Shown piece after piece: positions 27,246-38,007 of a stretch of 64,000 nt of DNA. The DNA lies in contig NZ_FOWC01000005.1 of NCBI RefSeq assembly GCF_900115345.1, positions 1-64,000 on the forward strand. Direction: 5' to 3'. Within the stretch, counting starts at the first letter, position 1. Each line of letters begins with the position of its first letter. Both the position numbers and the translations under genes were made by a program. The notes below the pieces were generated by a model that worked only from the letters and a program-made list of their open reading frames with translations, had not been told where the DNA came from and did not search any database. The stretch is from Amycolatopsis rubida (lineage in GTDB: Bacteria; Actinomycetota; Actinomycetes; Mycobacteriales; Pseudonocardiaceae).

Positions 27246-28019
27246 TCACGCGTCGCCGGGCAGCTCCTCCATTTTCCGCTGCAGCTTGTTCATCCCGCCG
27301 AGCCAGCGGTCGGTTTCGGTGGCGCGCAAGGCATAGAAGTCCGCGACCTCGGCGTGCGGCAGCACGAGGAACCGGTTCTCGGCCATCGCGGCGAACAGCG
27401 CGTCGGCCACCTGCGGCGGGTCGATCGCGCTGGCGCCCATCAGCAGTTTGCCGCGTTCGCCGGTCTCCTCCAGCATCGCGGTGCGCACGCCCTGCGGGCA
27501 GATCGCCTGTACGGCGATGCCGCGGTGCCGGTAAGTCGCCGACAACCATTCCGCGAACGCCAGCGCGCCGTGCTTGGTCACCGAATACGGAGCCGACCCA
27601 AGGCTGCTGAGCACGCCCGCCGCGGACACCGTCGCGACAAACCGGCCCTCGCCGCGCTCCAGCCACGCCGGCAGCAGCAACCGGGCCGCACGGACGTGCG
27701 CCATCACGTTGACGTCCCACGCCAGCGACCACGCGTCCTCGTCCGCATTGGCGTCGCCGAACGGCGCGACCCCAGCGTTGGCACAGAAGACGTCGATCTC
27801 ACCGAGCGTTTCGCGGGCAGCGGTGATCAGGTCGGCCACCCCGGATTCGCTTGCCACGTCACCCGCGAACGACCTACCGCCCACCTCCGCCGCGACCTCG
27901 GCGGCTCGGTCCCCGTCGAGGTCCGCGACCACGACGCGAGCCCCGTCCGCCGCGAACCGCCGCGCCAGTGCCGCCCCGATCCCGCCACCACCGCCGGTGA
28001 TGACGACTCCGGCGCTCAC
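27246..28019 (-). CDS. Short-chain dehydrogenase/reductase
   Basis: 257 residues. Cofactor loop TGGGGGIG near 8-15, ANAG, catalytic YSVTKHG near 150. The C-terminal part (DALFAAMAENRFLVLPHAEV) is typical of SDRs acting on bulky or lipid-like alcohols; substrate unknown. GTG 28019 overlaps the stop of the preceding SDR gene, giving a two-gene operon under the palindrome at 28803. Confidence 0.88.
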   Translation of the reverse strand: MSAGVVITGGGGGIGAALARRFAADGARVVVADLDGDRAAEVAAEVGGRSFAGDVASESGVADLITAARETLGEIDVFCANAGVAPFGDANADEDAWSLAWDVNVMAHVRAARLLLPAWLERGEGRFVATVSAAGVLSSLGSAPYSVTKHGALAFAEWLSATYRHRGIAVQAICPQGVRTAMLEETGERGKLLMGASAIDPPQVADALFAAMAENRFLVLPHAEVADFYALRATETDRWLGGMNKLQRKMEELPGDA

Positions 28020-28771
28020 AGACCGCCGCCGAGCGTCACGCCGCCGTCGAGAACGACCGTCTGCCCGGTCATCCAGCCCGCCTCGCCGGAGAGCAGGAAC
28101 GCCACCGCGCCCGCGATGTCCTCCGGCACACCGAGCCGCTTCATCGGGTACGCCGCAGCGACTTCTTCCTCGCGCCCCTCGTAAAGCGCGGTCGCGAACT
28201 GCGTCTTGACCACCGCCGGAGCCACCGCGTTGACCCGGATCCCCGGGCCGAGTTCCGCGCCGAGTTCCTGGGTGAGCCGGATCAGCGCGGCCTTGCTGAC
28301 GCCGTACATGCCGATGCCCGGCGAGGTGCGGATGCCCGCGATCGAGGCGACGTTGACCACCGACCCGCCGTGCTCGCCCATCCACGCCTCCCGCGCGGCG
28401 CGGATCCACGACAGCGGCGCGACCACGTTCACCGCGAAGATCTTGCTCGCGGCGGCCGGGTCGACGTCCAGCGTCGGACCGTAAACCGGGTTGATGCCGG
28501 TGTTGTTGACCAGCATGTCGAGACTGCCGAACTTCTCGACCGCGGCGGCGACCGCCTCCTGCTGGTGCGCGGCGTCGTCGGCCTTGCCGGGCACCGCGAT
28601 CGCGACGTCCGGACCGCCGAGCCGCTCCACGGCCTCCGCGAGCGGCTCCGGCTTGCGCGCGGTGATGCACACCTTCGCCCCGCGCTCGACGAGCCCCTGC
28701 GCGATGGCCAGCCCGATCCCCCGGCTGGCCCCGGTGACCAGGGCAACGCGATCCTTGAACGACTCCACCAC
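28016..28771 (-). CDS. Short-chain dehydrogenase/reductase
   Basis: 251 residues. TGASRGIGLAIAQ cofactor loop, NNTG, NVASIAG catalytic Ser, YGVSKAAL active site and a C-terminal GWMTGQTVVLDGG typical of classical FabG-like SDRs. First gene of the leftward pair; GTG 28771 has AAGGAG upstream, followed by a second in-frame GTG. The operator-like palindrome about 30 bases upstream matches that of the FabG-MaoC-ACAD operon, suggesting a shared pathway. Confidence 0.88.
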   Translation of the reverse strand: MVESFKDRVALVTGASRGIGLAIAQGLVERGAKVCITARKPEPLAEAVERLGGPDVAIAVPGKADDAAHQQEAVAAAVEKFGSLDMLVNNTGINPVYGPTLDVDPAAASKIFAVNVVAPLSWIRAAREAWMGEHGGSVVNVASIAGIRTSPGIGMYGVSKAALIRLTQELGAELGPGIRVNAVAPAVVKTQFATALYEGREEEVAAAYPMKRLGVPEDIAGAVAFLLSGEAGWMTGQTVVLDGGVTLGGGL

Positions 28772-28802
28772 ACCGTCTCCTTGTCCGTCGCTGGACAGCC
28801 AC

Positions 28803-28822
28803 CGCTAAGCGGCCGCTTAGCG
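28803..28822. promoter_or_regulatory. Perfect 20-bp palindrome, TetR-type operator
   Basis: CGCTAAGCGGCCGCTTAGCG is fully self-complementary and lies about 30 bases upstream of the SDR pair. Its CTAAGCG arms are identical to the palindrome at 17521. Confidence 0.7.
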
Positions 28823-29122
28823 CAGGATAACGGTGCTGCGGCCCCTCGCAACCTCCAACCGCCGCCTCAGCCGTCACACCACAAAGAGCTACCACCGGTC
28901 AAACCCTGCGTATCCGCCCTGGACCGTCGCCTGCGCGGGACGGCCTGAGGCGTGCGGTCGCCCCGCCGTTCTGGTTTGGCTGGGTTTCGGCCAAGGGCCA
29001 GGATGCGTACGGCCGCGGGACGCGCGCATCACGCTCGCCGCCAACGGCGTGCGGCGCCGCGGAGCAGCCTCGACTCCGTAGCTGTTTTCACGGCGTTTCT
29101 GCCGCTGTAGTGAAATGGTCCC
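28823..29122. other. Intergenic region between divergent operons
   Basis: About 300 bases between the SDR operator and the pentapeptide-repeat gene. I see no convincing gene, terminator or promoter boxes; the ribosome site of the following gene is weak. Confidence 0.5.
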
Positions 29123-30130
29123 ATGCAGGTGCGGAAATGGCGTGCGGCGGGCATCGCGACAGCAACGGCCGTCGCGTTGGGCGCGGTCATCTGGTTCTTC
29201 GGCGTTCCGGTGCCGGAGTGGGCAGTCGGCCCGCAGGAAGGAGTCTCCCGGGCAGAGTGGCTGTCGGCCGTCAACAACGCACGCTCGGGATTCCTCACCA
29301 GTTTGAGTGTCGTGGCCGCACTCGCGACCGTCGGTCTCGGCATCCGCAAGTACTTCCAGGATCGCGACAAACAACGGCTGGACGAGGACAAGCACCTGAT
29401 CAGCCAGTTCGACACGGCATGGGGCCGGATGGCCTCGGACGACCCGCTCGTCCGGGCGAACGCGGTGCGCACGCTGGCCCGGTTGATGTCCGATTCTCCC
29501 CGGGATCGAGCGTCGATCCTGCGGTCGATCTGCGATCTCCTGCGCAAGCAGACGGAGGATCGCCCCGGCGAAGACCGGGCCGAAGCGGATGTCGTCGCGG
29601 CGGTCGACCTCCTGCGCGAACGGTCGCCGCGGGCCGAGACGGATCCGCTCGATCTGGCGAACGTTCGCCTCCCCCGGGCTGACCTGCGCGGCGCGGCGCT
29701 TCGCGGAGTCCTGCTCCGCAACGCCGTCCTCTCCAACGCCGACTTGGCCAACGCCGATCTCCGCGAGTCCGCGATGTCCCAAGCAGTGCTACGCGATGCC
29801 ACCCTCTCCTCCGGGCGGCTCGACGGCGCTGAGCTGGAGCAAGCCGATCTGAGCGGCGCGAAGTTGCACGACGTGTCGGCCGAGGGCGCCTCGCTTGCCG
29901 AAGCCGACTTCCGCGGTGCCGATCTGTCCGGAGCTGTCCTGCGCGGGGCCGTTCTGCGGCGCGCACGACTGTCCGAGGCGAAGCTCGACCGAGTCGACTT
30001 CACCGGTGCCGACCTGGCCGGCGCGGATCTCTCCGGATCCGACCTCGGCACTGCCGTCGGGCTCACCGGCGAGCAGCTGGCCCGCGCGGTCGGCAAAGCC
30101 ACTACGCTGCCCCCGTACCTGCGGAAATGA
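29123..30130 (+). CDS. Pentapeptide-repeat membrane protein
   Basis: 335 residues. Two hydrophobic spans near 10-28 and 58-75 anchor the protein, a charged cytoplasmic linker follows (about 75-175), and residues about 180-315 are A(D/N)LxX pentapeptide repeats (ANADLRES, ADLSGAKL, ADFRGADLSGAVLRGAVL), which fold as a right-handed quadrilateral helix. Such N-terminal membrane plus pentapeptide proteins are common in actinobacteria with no fixed function. Its last codons overlap the GT4 start (ATGA), so it heads a three-gene operon with two glycosyltransferase-like proteins. Confidence 0.82.
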   Translation: MQVRKWRAAGIATATAVALGAVIWFFGVPVPEWAVGPQEGVSRAEWLSAVNNARSGFLTSLSVVAALATVGLGIRKYFQDRDKQRLDEDKHLISQFDTAWGRMASDDPLVRANAVRTLARLMSDSPRDRASILRSICDLLRKQTEDRPGEDRAEADVVAAVDLLRERSPRAETDPLDLANVRLPRADLRGAALRGVLLRNAVLSNADLANADLRESAMSQAVLRDATLSSGRLDGAELEQADLSGAKLHDVSAEGASLAEADFRGADLSGAVLRGAVLRRARLSEAKLDRVDFTGADLAGADLSGSDLGTAVGLTGEQLARAVGKATTLPPYLRK

Positions 30131-31411
30131 CGGTATCCCCGACAGTCGCCGTAGCGGTGCACGACGGGTTCTACGGCTGCGGCACCGGCGCGGGCTACGC
30201 CAATTTCGGCACCCTCGGCGCTCTTGCCGATCTCCTGCCCGCCGACGTCCAGCTCGCTGTCCTGCCCCTTCGGCTGGACCGCAGCAGCGCGGAACACCAC
30301 CCGCAGTGGCACGCCCGGGCTCGGCACCGCCTGCGCAACGCGACGATTCTGCCGGTCGACAACGGAACGGACGGTCAGGACCGCTGGGGCAGCCTCGAAA
30401 ACTTCCGGCGCTTGGTCCGCTCGACCGCCGATCGGCTGCGTGCCCTGCCGGCGGAGCCCCTCCTGATCATCGCGTTCGACGCCCCGTTCCTGGGACTCGG
30501 CTCGGCACTGTCCCCCGCGTTGCTGCCACACCTCGTGCTCGCGCCGCGTTCCAGCGCCGCGATCCACGCACCGCACGACCTCGAACGCCGTGCCTGGGAA
30601 CGAAACGGAATGCTCTCGGCCGTCGCCGGGGGCGCACGGATCGCGACCATCTCCCCGTTCATGGCCGGCCATCTGCACCGCGAATACGGCATTCCGCGAC
30701 AGGCGATGACGGCGCTGCCGGACGGCCTGACCGGCGACGACTGGAACGGCTACGGCGACTCGGCCGACCCGGATCTTCCGCCATTCGTCTTCTCGATGGG
30801 ACGAGCGGAGCCGTACAAAGGATTCGAGGACCTGCTCGCCGCGTGGGACCTCCTCGCTCGCGAAGGCACCGCGCTCCCTCTCTTGCTCATCGCGGCGACG
30901 AGCGAAGGTTCCGAGCCCACGCCGTACCAGAACGTCCTGCGCGCCCGGGCCGAGCGACTCGCCGCACCGGTTCGGATGCTGACCCGGTTCACCCCCGACG
31001 TCCCGCGGTTGCTCCGGCACCCCGGCTTGCGAGCAGTCGTCGTGCCCTCGCACGCCGAACCTTTCGGCCGGATCCCGATGGAGGCGTTCGCGGCCGGGGC
31101 CGCGCCCGTGATCACCACCACGAGCCAAGGTCTCGGCGGCCAGATACGCGACGGCGTCACGGGCTTCCGGTGCGAGCCGAAGTCGCCCCGATCGTTGGCG
31201 CTCGCCGTGCGCCGCGCCCTCGAAATGAGCCCGGACCAGCGATCGCGCATGAGAGACCAGGCTCGCCGAGCGGCCCTGCGCGACTACGATCACCCGGCCG
31301 CCCTCCGCACCTTCCTGACCAGGGCGGCACCGTGGCTGCGGCTCCGCGGCCCAGACCATCGGATACGGTTGCCGAGCACAGCCCCGCCCGCCGCCGACCC
31401 CGAGGAGGTTC

Positions 31412-31434
<23 letters not shown>
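30127..31434 (+). CDS. GT4-family glycosyltransferase
   Basis: Retaining GT-B glycosyltransferase, 435 residues. The C-terminal half has the GT4 core: FSMGRAEPYKGFEDLLAAWD, then AEPFGRIPMEAFAAGAAPVI with the EX7E pair that binds the nucleotide-sugar phosphate, and GVTGF. Donor and acceptor are unknown. Start ATG 30127 overlaps the pentapeptide gene; its end overlaps the next gene by 23 bases. The tight coupling suggests that all three proteins build or display one glycan. Confidence 0.85.
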
Positions 31435-33126
<1,692 letters not shown>

Positions 33127-35352
33127 CGCCGCCGCCCGTTGGTCGGCCAGCCGCTCGTACACCGCGGCCGCGTGCTCGATCAGCCGAGCGCCTTCTTCCG
33201 GCGGGAGCAGCCTGCCGAGAATCGCAGCGGTATGCGCCTCGAAATCGACCAGCTTCAATTCCTGTTCCAGCACCAGCGCGGCCCGCAGCACCTCCTCGGC
33301 GCGAGAATCCTCGGCCGCGGCCAGGACCTCTCCCAGGTTCGCCAGCGACTTGGCGTAGTTGTGCCGGTCCGCGTCGGAGGCGAAGTGGGCCGCCGCGCGC
33401 TCGGCCGCCGCCAGCGCCTCCGGCAGCCGCCCCAGCTTCGCCAGGATCGGCGCGCCGTTCATGTCGAGCAACCGCTGCTCGCGAGAACGCAGGCGGCCGG
33501 GAAAACCCGGATTCGCCACCAGCTCGGCCGACCGGGCGAAATACTCGATCGCGGCTTCGTACTCCCCCATCCGGTTGTGCACCAAGCCCTGCCATACGAA
33601 GGTCTTGGCCAGCATCGTCAGCGCGTCCGGCTCCTCGCCGAGCTCGGCGATGCGCTCCGCCGCGGCGGCGAACTGCCCGGCCGCCTTGTCGTGCGTGTAA
33701 GCCGCGAAGTACGCCTTGCCCAGCTCCGTGTGCAGGACGATCAACGGCCGCGCGTCGCCCGTTTCCTCGTGCATCTCCCGCGCGGCCGACAGGCCGAGGG
33801 TCTGCACCGCGATCGCGTCCGCGTACCGGCTGCGCTGGAAGAAGAAATTCGTGAGCGCCTCGGCCAGCTGCCACGTGAGGTCCGCGAATCCCGCGGCCGA
33901 GGCCATCTCGACCACCTGGCGCAGATTCGCCGCCTCTGCTTCGAGATCGGCGACCGCGCGCCGGTGGCCGTCGCCGTCCGCCTCGTAGGCGGGGGCCACC
34001 CGGCCGTCGAACCGGGGACCGAACTGGCGGCGGCCGGACAGCACCAGCGCGCGGGCGACCGCGTAGTCCAAATACGCTTCGGCCAGCCGGCGGCGGATCT
34101 CCGCCACGTCGGCGGGATGCTCGTGTCCGTTCGCCAGCCCCCGCGCATGCAGGTGGATGAGCGAATGCATCTCGTGCTGCTCGTCCGACTCGACCACCAG
34201 CGTCCAGCGGTGCAGCGCGAACAGCGTGTCGGCGGCGAAGGGCCGATCGGATTCCTCCAGCAGCACGGGCACGACCCAGGACGAGAAGCGCAGACCCGGG
34301 TGCAGTCCCAGCCGCCGGTAGAGTTGCTGTTCAAGCGGAGCCAGCGCGTCGTAGGTAGCTTGGTAGACGAACTCCAGCTTGCGATCGCCGTCGACGGTGA
34401 AGTGCGCGAACAGGTCGCGCTCGGATTCCAGCCTGCGCAGCAAGGCGGCAGGCCGTTCGTGGCGGCGGATCCGAAGATGCGCACCGGCGATCGTCAAGGC
34501 GAGCGGCAAATACCCGGACAGCCGCGCGATCCCGGCCAGCGCGCGCTCCTCCTCCGCGACGACCGACTCGTCCAGTCCGCGGCTCAGCAGCTCCACCCCG
34601 TGGCGTTCGGACAGCACTTTCAGCCGCACAGTGGCGAACCCGTGCACCTCGAACGCTTCCGCGCGCAGCCGGCTCGTCGCCAGCACCGCGCTTCCCGGGG
34701 ATTCCGGCAGCAGATCCAGGATCGACTCCGCCGAGTCGACGTCGTCCAGCACCACCAGCACCTTCCGCCGCGACGTCTCCCTCCGGTAGACCGCGAGCTT
34801 GCCGTCCAGCGTCGGCGGGATCAGGTTCGCTTCGAGCTGGAACAGGAAGACGTCGAGGACCTGCTCGACCGTTTTCGCCTGCGCCGAGGCGCTCATCGAG
34901 GCGTCCAGCACGCAGTCGAACGAGGGCCGCAGCTCTTGCGCGCACCTGAGCATGACCGCGGTCTTCCCGACGCCGCCGATCCCCTGCAGCACGAACACCC
35001 CTTGCCGGGCGGCGGCCTGCTCGGCACGCGCCTGCTCGACCAGGTTCCGGCACTCGTCGGCACGATCGACGAAGTGCCGCGGCGCGAACCTCAGCACAGC
35101 GGACTCCGGCGACCAGTCATGACCCCACCCCTCGATCGGCTACCGGCCACCCTACCCAGAACTGGCCGCCGCCGTCACAGCTTGTCAACGATCGGTCACC
35201 GCGGATCCAAGACGGATTCGGCGCACTCGCGCATCGCGCCGAGCAGGCGCGGGCCGCACCGCACGCCAGTCACGTTCACGAGCGTGACCTCCCCTGACGG
35301 CGATCTCCGGGCACCACCGCCGAAACGGGACGCACGCCCAGAGCGACCGCCC

Positions 35353-36027
35353 CTAGCGCAACCGCGTCAGGGTGTGCCCGACGTTGCGGCGGGTCGCCCG
35401 CGCGGCGGCGTCCGGGTCCCCGGCGTCGATCGCGGCGACGAGATCGTGGTGGGACCGGTGAAGATCGTCGGTGTCCGTTCCGGCGGCGTCCAGCGTCGTG
35501 ATGCTGCCGGCCACGGCGCGCATCGCGTCCAGGAAGGAGTCGAACACGTCGATCAGCACCGGGTTGTGCGCGGCCAGGACGACCGCCCGGTGGAAGGCGA
35601 GATCCGCGTCGAGCAGTTCGGGCAGCGATCCGGCCCGGTCGCGCGCCGCCAGCGCCGCGCGGAGCGCTTCGAGGTCGGCGGCGGTGCGGCGGGTCGCGGC
35701 CAGGATGCCCGCTTCGACCTCCAGCGCGACGCGGACCTCGTAGACGTCGATCGCCTGGGCCGTGCGCAGCTTGCGGTCCAAATCGGACAGTGCGGTCTCG
35801 GACGCGACGTAGGTGCCCGAGCCTTGCTGGGAGTACAGCTGGCCGGCGGAGATCAGGGCACGCACGGCCTCCCTCGCGGTGGACCGCCCGACTCCGAGCA
35901 GCTTGCTCAGTTCGACCTCGTTGGGCAGCTTGGCCCCGACCGGCCATTCGCCTTCGCCGATCAGCCGGCGCAGTTCGGCCGTCGCCGCGTCGACCAGCGA
36001 AGTTCGCCGCACCGACCGGACCGTCAT
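35353..36027 (-). CDS. GntR-family regulator, FadR/FCD subgroup
   Basis: 224 residues: winged helix (LPNEVELSKLLGVGRSTAREAVRALISAGQL) followed by an all-helical FCD ligand domain with the metal-binding Asp/His residues (DLAFHRAVV, HHDLVAAI). A repressor answering to a small organic acid. ATG 36027 is chosen, with GGGGAGCAGG upstream; a start 13 codons earlier is less likely. It lies 43 bases after the MFS gene in the same direction. The 255 bases between its end and the NB-ARC gene are non-coding. Confidence 0.88.
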   Translation of the reverse strand: MTVRSVRRTSLVDAATAELRRLIGEGEWPVGAKLPNEVELSKLLGVGRSTAREAVRALISAGQLYSQQGSGTYVASETALSDLDRKLRTAQAIDVYEVRVALEVEAGILAATRRTAADLEALRAALAARDRAGSLPELLDADLAFHRAVVLAAHNPVLIDVFDSFLDAMRAVAGSITTLDAAGTDTDDLHRSHHDLVAAIDAGDPDAAARATRRNVGHTLTRLR

Positions 36028-36070
36028 GTCCTGCTCCCCTCCGCGGCGAACGCGCCCGGAAGGCAATGTA

Positions 36071-37255
36071 TCAGGTCACCAGCTCCTCAGATGAGTTCGC
36101 GGACGACTGAGCGGGCGGGACGCGGTCCCGCAGCCGGGTGCCGAACACCACGGCGACGCCGTACACCGCGAGCACCGCACCGAGGGTGAACCGCAGCCCC
36201 CGTGCGTCGGCCAGCCAGCCGAACAGCGGCGAGGCCAGCCCGCCGGCCGACATGGCCAGGCCGAGGGACAGCCCGCTGGCGGTGCCGGGCCGCGCGGGCA
36301 GGTAGTCCTGGGCCAGGGTCACCTGGTTGGCGAACGGCAGGAACATGGTCAGCCCCAGCAGCACAGTGCTGAGTTCCAGCACGGGGTAGGCGGGGCTGAA
36401 CACCACCCCCGCCAGCGCCGGAACGCCCAGGAGGTATCCGGCCCGGATCGGGGTCAAGCGGCCGAACCGATCACCCAGCCAACCGCCGAGCACGGTACCC
36501 GCGGCGCCGGCCAGTGTGAACGAGGTCAGCGTGACCGCCGCGGCCGCCGTCGAGGCGTGCAGTTCGCGGATCGCGTACAACGACAGCAGCGAAGTGACTG
36601 TCACGTAAGGGATTGACCACCCGACGGTCGCCGCGACCAGCCTGCCGAAGGACCGCCAGTCGTCTTTCATGTCCACAGTGGACACTTTGGCGGCGCTTCC
36701 GCCCAGTGGCGGCACGGGGCCTGCTCGGCGATTGAGCAGCCACAGCAACGCCATCACCACCGCCGGGACCGCCAGCAAACAGGTCCCCGAAAGACCGAGC
36801 GAGCCGACAACCGCGGTGACGAGGGCGGGGGCGAGCGAACTGCCCAGCGTGCCGCCGACGGAGAACAGGCTCATCGCCCGCTGGGATTTGCCACCCACCG
36901 CACGGGCTTGATTGGTGGCGGGCGGATGGTAGGCGGCCACTCCGATTCCCGCGACGGCAACGCAGATCCACGTGAGCGGATAGCTGTCCGCGAAACCGGC
37001 GGCGGCGATCCCGGCGGCGGCCACGAGGAATCCCAGCGGCGCCAGCCAGTCGCGCCCGGACCGGTCCGCGATCATGCCGAACACCGGCTGCACGACGCTG
37101 GACAAGCCTGTTGCGGCCAAAGCGATTCCGGACACCGCTGCGTAACTGTAGTGCCGTTCGCTCATCAGGAACGGCAACAACGCGGGCACTGCTCCCTGGT
37201 ACAGGTCGTTGACGACATGGGTCCCGGTCAGGAAGCCCAGTTGAGCCTTTCTCAT
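36071..37255 (-). CDS. MFS exporter, fosmidomycin-resistance (Fsr)-like
   Basis: 394 residues, twelve spans. The start MRKAQLGFLTGTHVVNDLYQ and the early GAVPALLPFL match Fsr-type MFS proteins, and MIADRSGRDWLAPLG is the MFS loop 2-3 motif. Probably exports a small acidic or phosphonate-like compound. ATG 37255 overlaps (ATGA) the upstream hypothetical gene; the GntR gene follows. Confidence 0.85.
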   Translation of the reverse strand: MRKAQLGFLTGTHVVNDLYQGAVPALLPFLMSERHYSYAAVSGIALAATGLSSVVQPVFGMIADRSGRDWLAPLGFLVAAAGIAAAGFADSYPLTWICVAVAGIGVAAYHPPATNQARAVGGKSQRAMSLFSVGGTLGSSLAPALVTAVVGSLGLSGTCLLAVPAVVMALLWLLNRRAGPVPPLGGSAAKVSTVDMKDDWRSFGRLVAATVGWSIPYVTVTSLLSLYAIRELHASTAAAAVTLTSFTLAGAAGTVLGGWLGDRFGRLTPIRAGYLLGVPALAGVVFSPAYPVLELSTVLLGLTMFLPFANQVTLAQDYLPARPGTASGLSLGLAMSAGGLASPLFGWLADARGLRFTLGAVLAVYGVAVVFGTRLRDRVPPAQSSANSSEELVT

Positions 37256-37680
37256 CGCTTCGCCCGCTCCAGTCGCGGAGGGACGGCTGACGGCTGACCA
37301 GCGATACTGGCCAGCGGCAGCAGGCCCTGCTCCCGCTCGGCGGGAACCGCGCAGGCGACAACGAACTCCGCGCGACAGCCGACCGGACCGGCCTCCGCCA
37401 CGTCGTGGCCCGGATCCGCGAACTGCGCGGCAGTGCCGCCTCGGACCCGGCGACGCCACGGGTCGTTGCTCGCGGGTCTCCCGCGCAGGCCGCTCCGCAG
37501 TCTGCCGGGGTCGTGCTCGGCGCTGCCCGGGGGCACCTGGCGGGCGCCGCGGGGAGGCGCGGTGCTCAGCACGTCCAGCCGCAGTGCGGCAGCCCCCCAC
37601 GACGCGGGCGGGTCTCGCCTGCCGGACCGGACCGCCGCCGCTGCCTCGCCTGCCCGCACTGCCGGTGCCGGATCGCTCAT
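37252..37680 (-). CDS. Hypothetical protein, low confidence
   Basis: An open frame of 142 residues whose TGA overlaps the MFS start (ATGA), the arrangement of a real coupled gene. The composition is Arg/Ala/Pro-rich and no motif is seen; the last 60 residues look more protein-like (EAGPVGCRAEFVVACAVPAE) than the first 80. It could be the decayed end of a longer gene. Confidence 0.3.
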   Translation of the reverse strand: MSDPAPAVRAGEAAAAVRSGRRDPPASWGAAALRLDVLSTAPPRGARQVPPGSAEHDPGRLRSGLRGRPASNDPWRRRVRGGTAAQFADPGHDVAEAGPVGCRAEFVVACAVPAEREQGLLPLASIAGQPSAVPPRLERAKR

Positions 37681-37949
37681 CTCGACTCCTCATGTCATCT
37701 GAGGACTTTGACCGTAACCGAGGCTGCGGCATCAGGCAACCCTGGTCAGGGTCCCGCTCCGACCCGCGGCACCGACAGGCGAAAGATCAGATGTAAAGTC
37801 CGCCCGTTCACCAACCGAGATCTCGGCCGAACCGCGTGCAGCTTGGGCTGATCCACCCAGATAACGGTGATTATCAGCCAGTTTCCCACTTCCGGGCACC
37901 ACCCGGAGGGCTCCTTGACGGCCGACGCACCCTCCTGCATAGTCTGCTA

Positions 37950-37962
37950 GACATCGGATGTC
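37950..37962. promoter_or_regulatory. GACATC-G-GATGTC inverted repeat, candidate GntR operator
   Basis: Perfect 6-base arms around a central G, 45 bases upstream of the beta-helix gene, with a further GGACATC at 37973. It sits in the 327-base non-coding gap 37681-38007 that faces the leftward MFS-GntR genes, so the neighbouring FadR-type regulator is a candidate ligand. Confidence 0.4.
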
Positions 37963-38007
37963 ATGGCGCGCAGGACATCTGCCGATGCCTGGTCAAGGAG
38001 GACCTGA

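Noticed and set aside
35184..35189. TTGACA-like -35 box before the NB-ARC gene
   Set aside because: No acceptable -10 box at the right distance (the nearest, TAGGGT, is about 28 bases away).
36669..36683. TGTCCACAGTGGAC words resembling DnaA boxes (also near 13685, 22692, 26840, 45576)
   Set aside because: They are scattered inside coding genes with no clustering, AT-rich unwinding region or dnaA/dnaN; they look like a sequence habit of this genome, not an origin.
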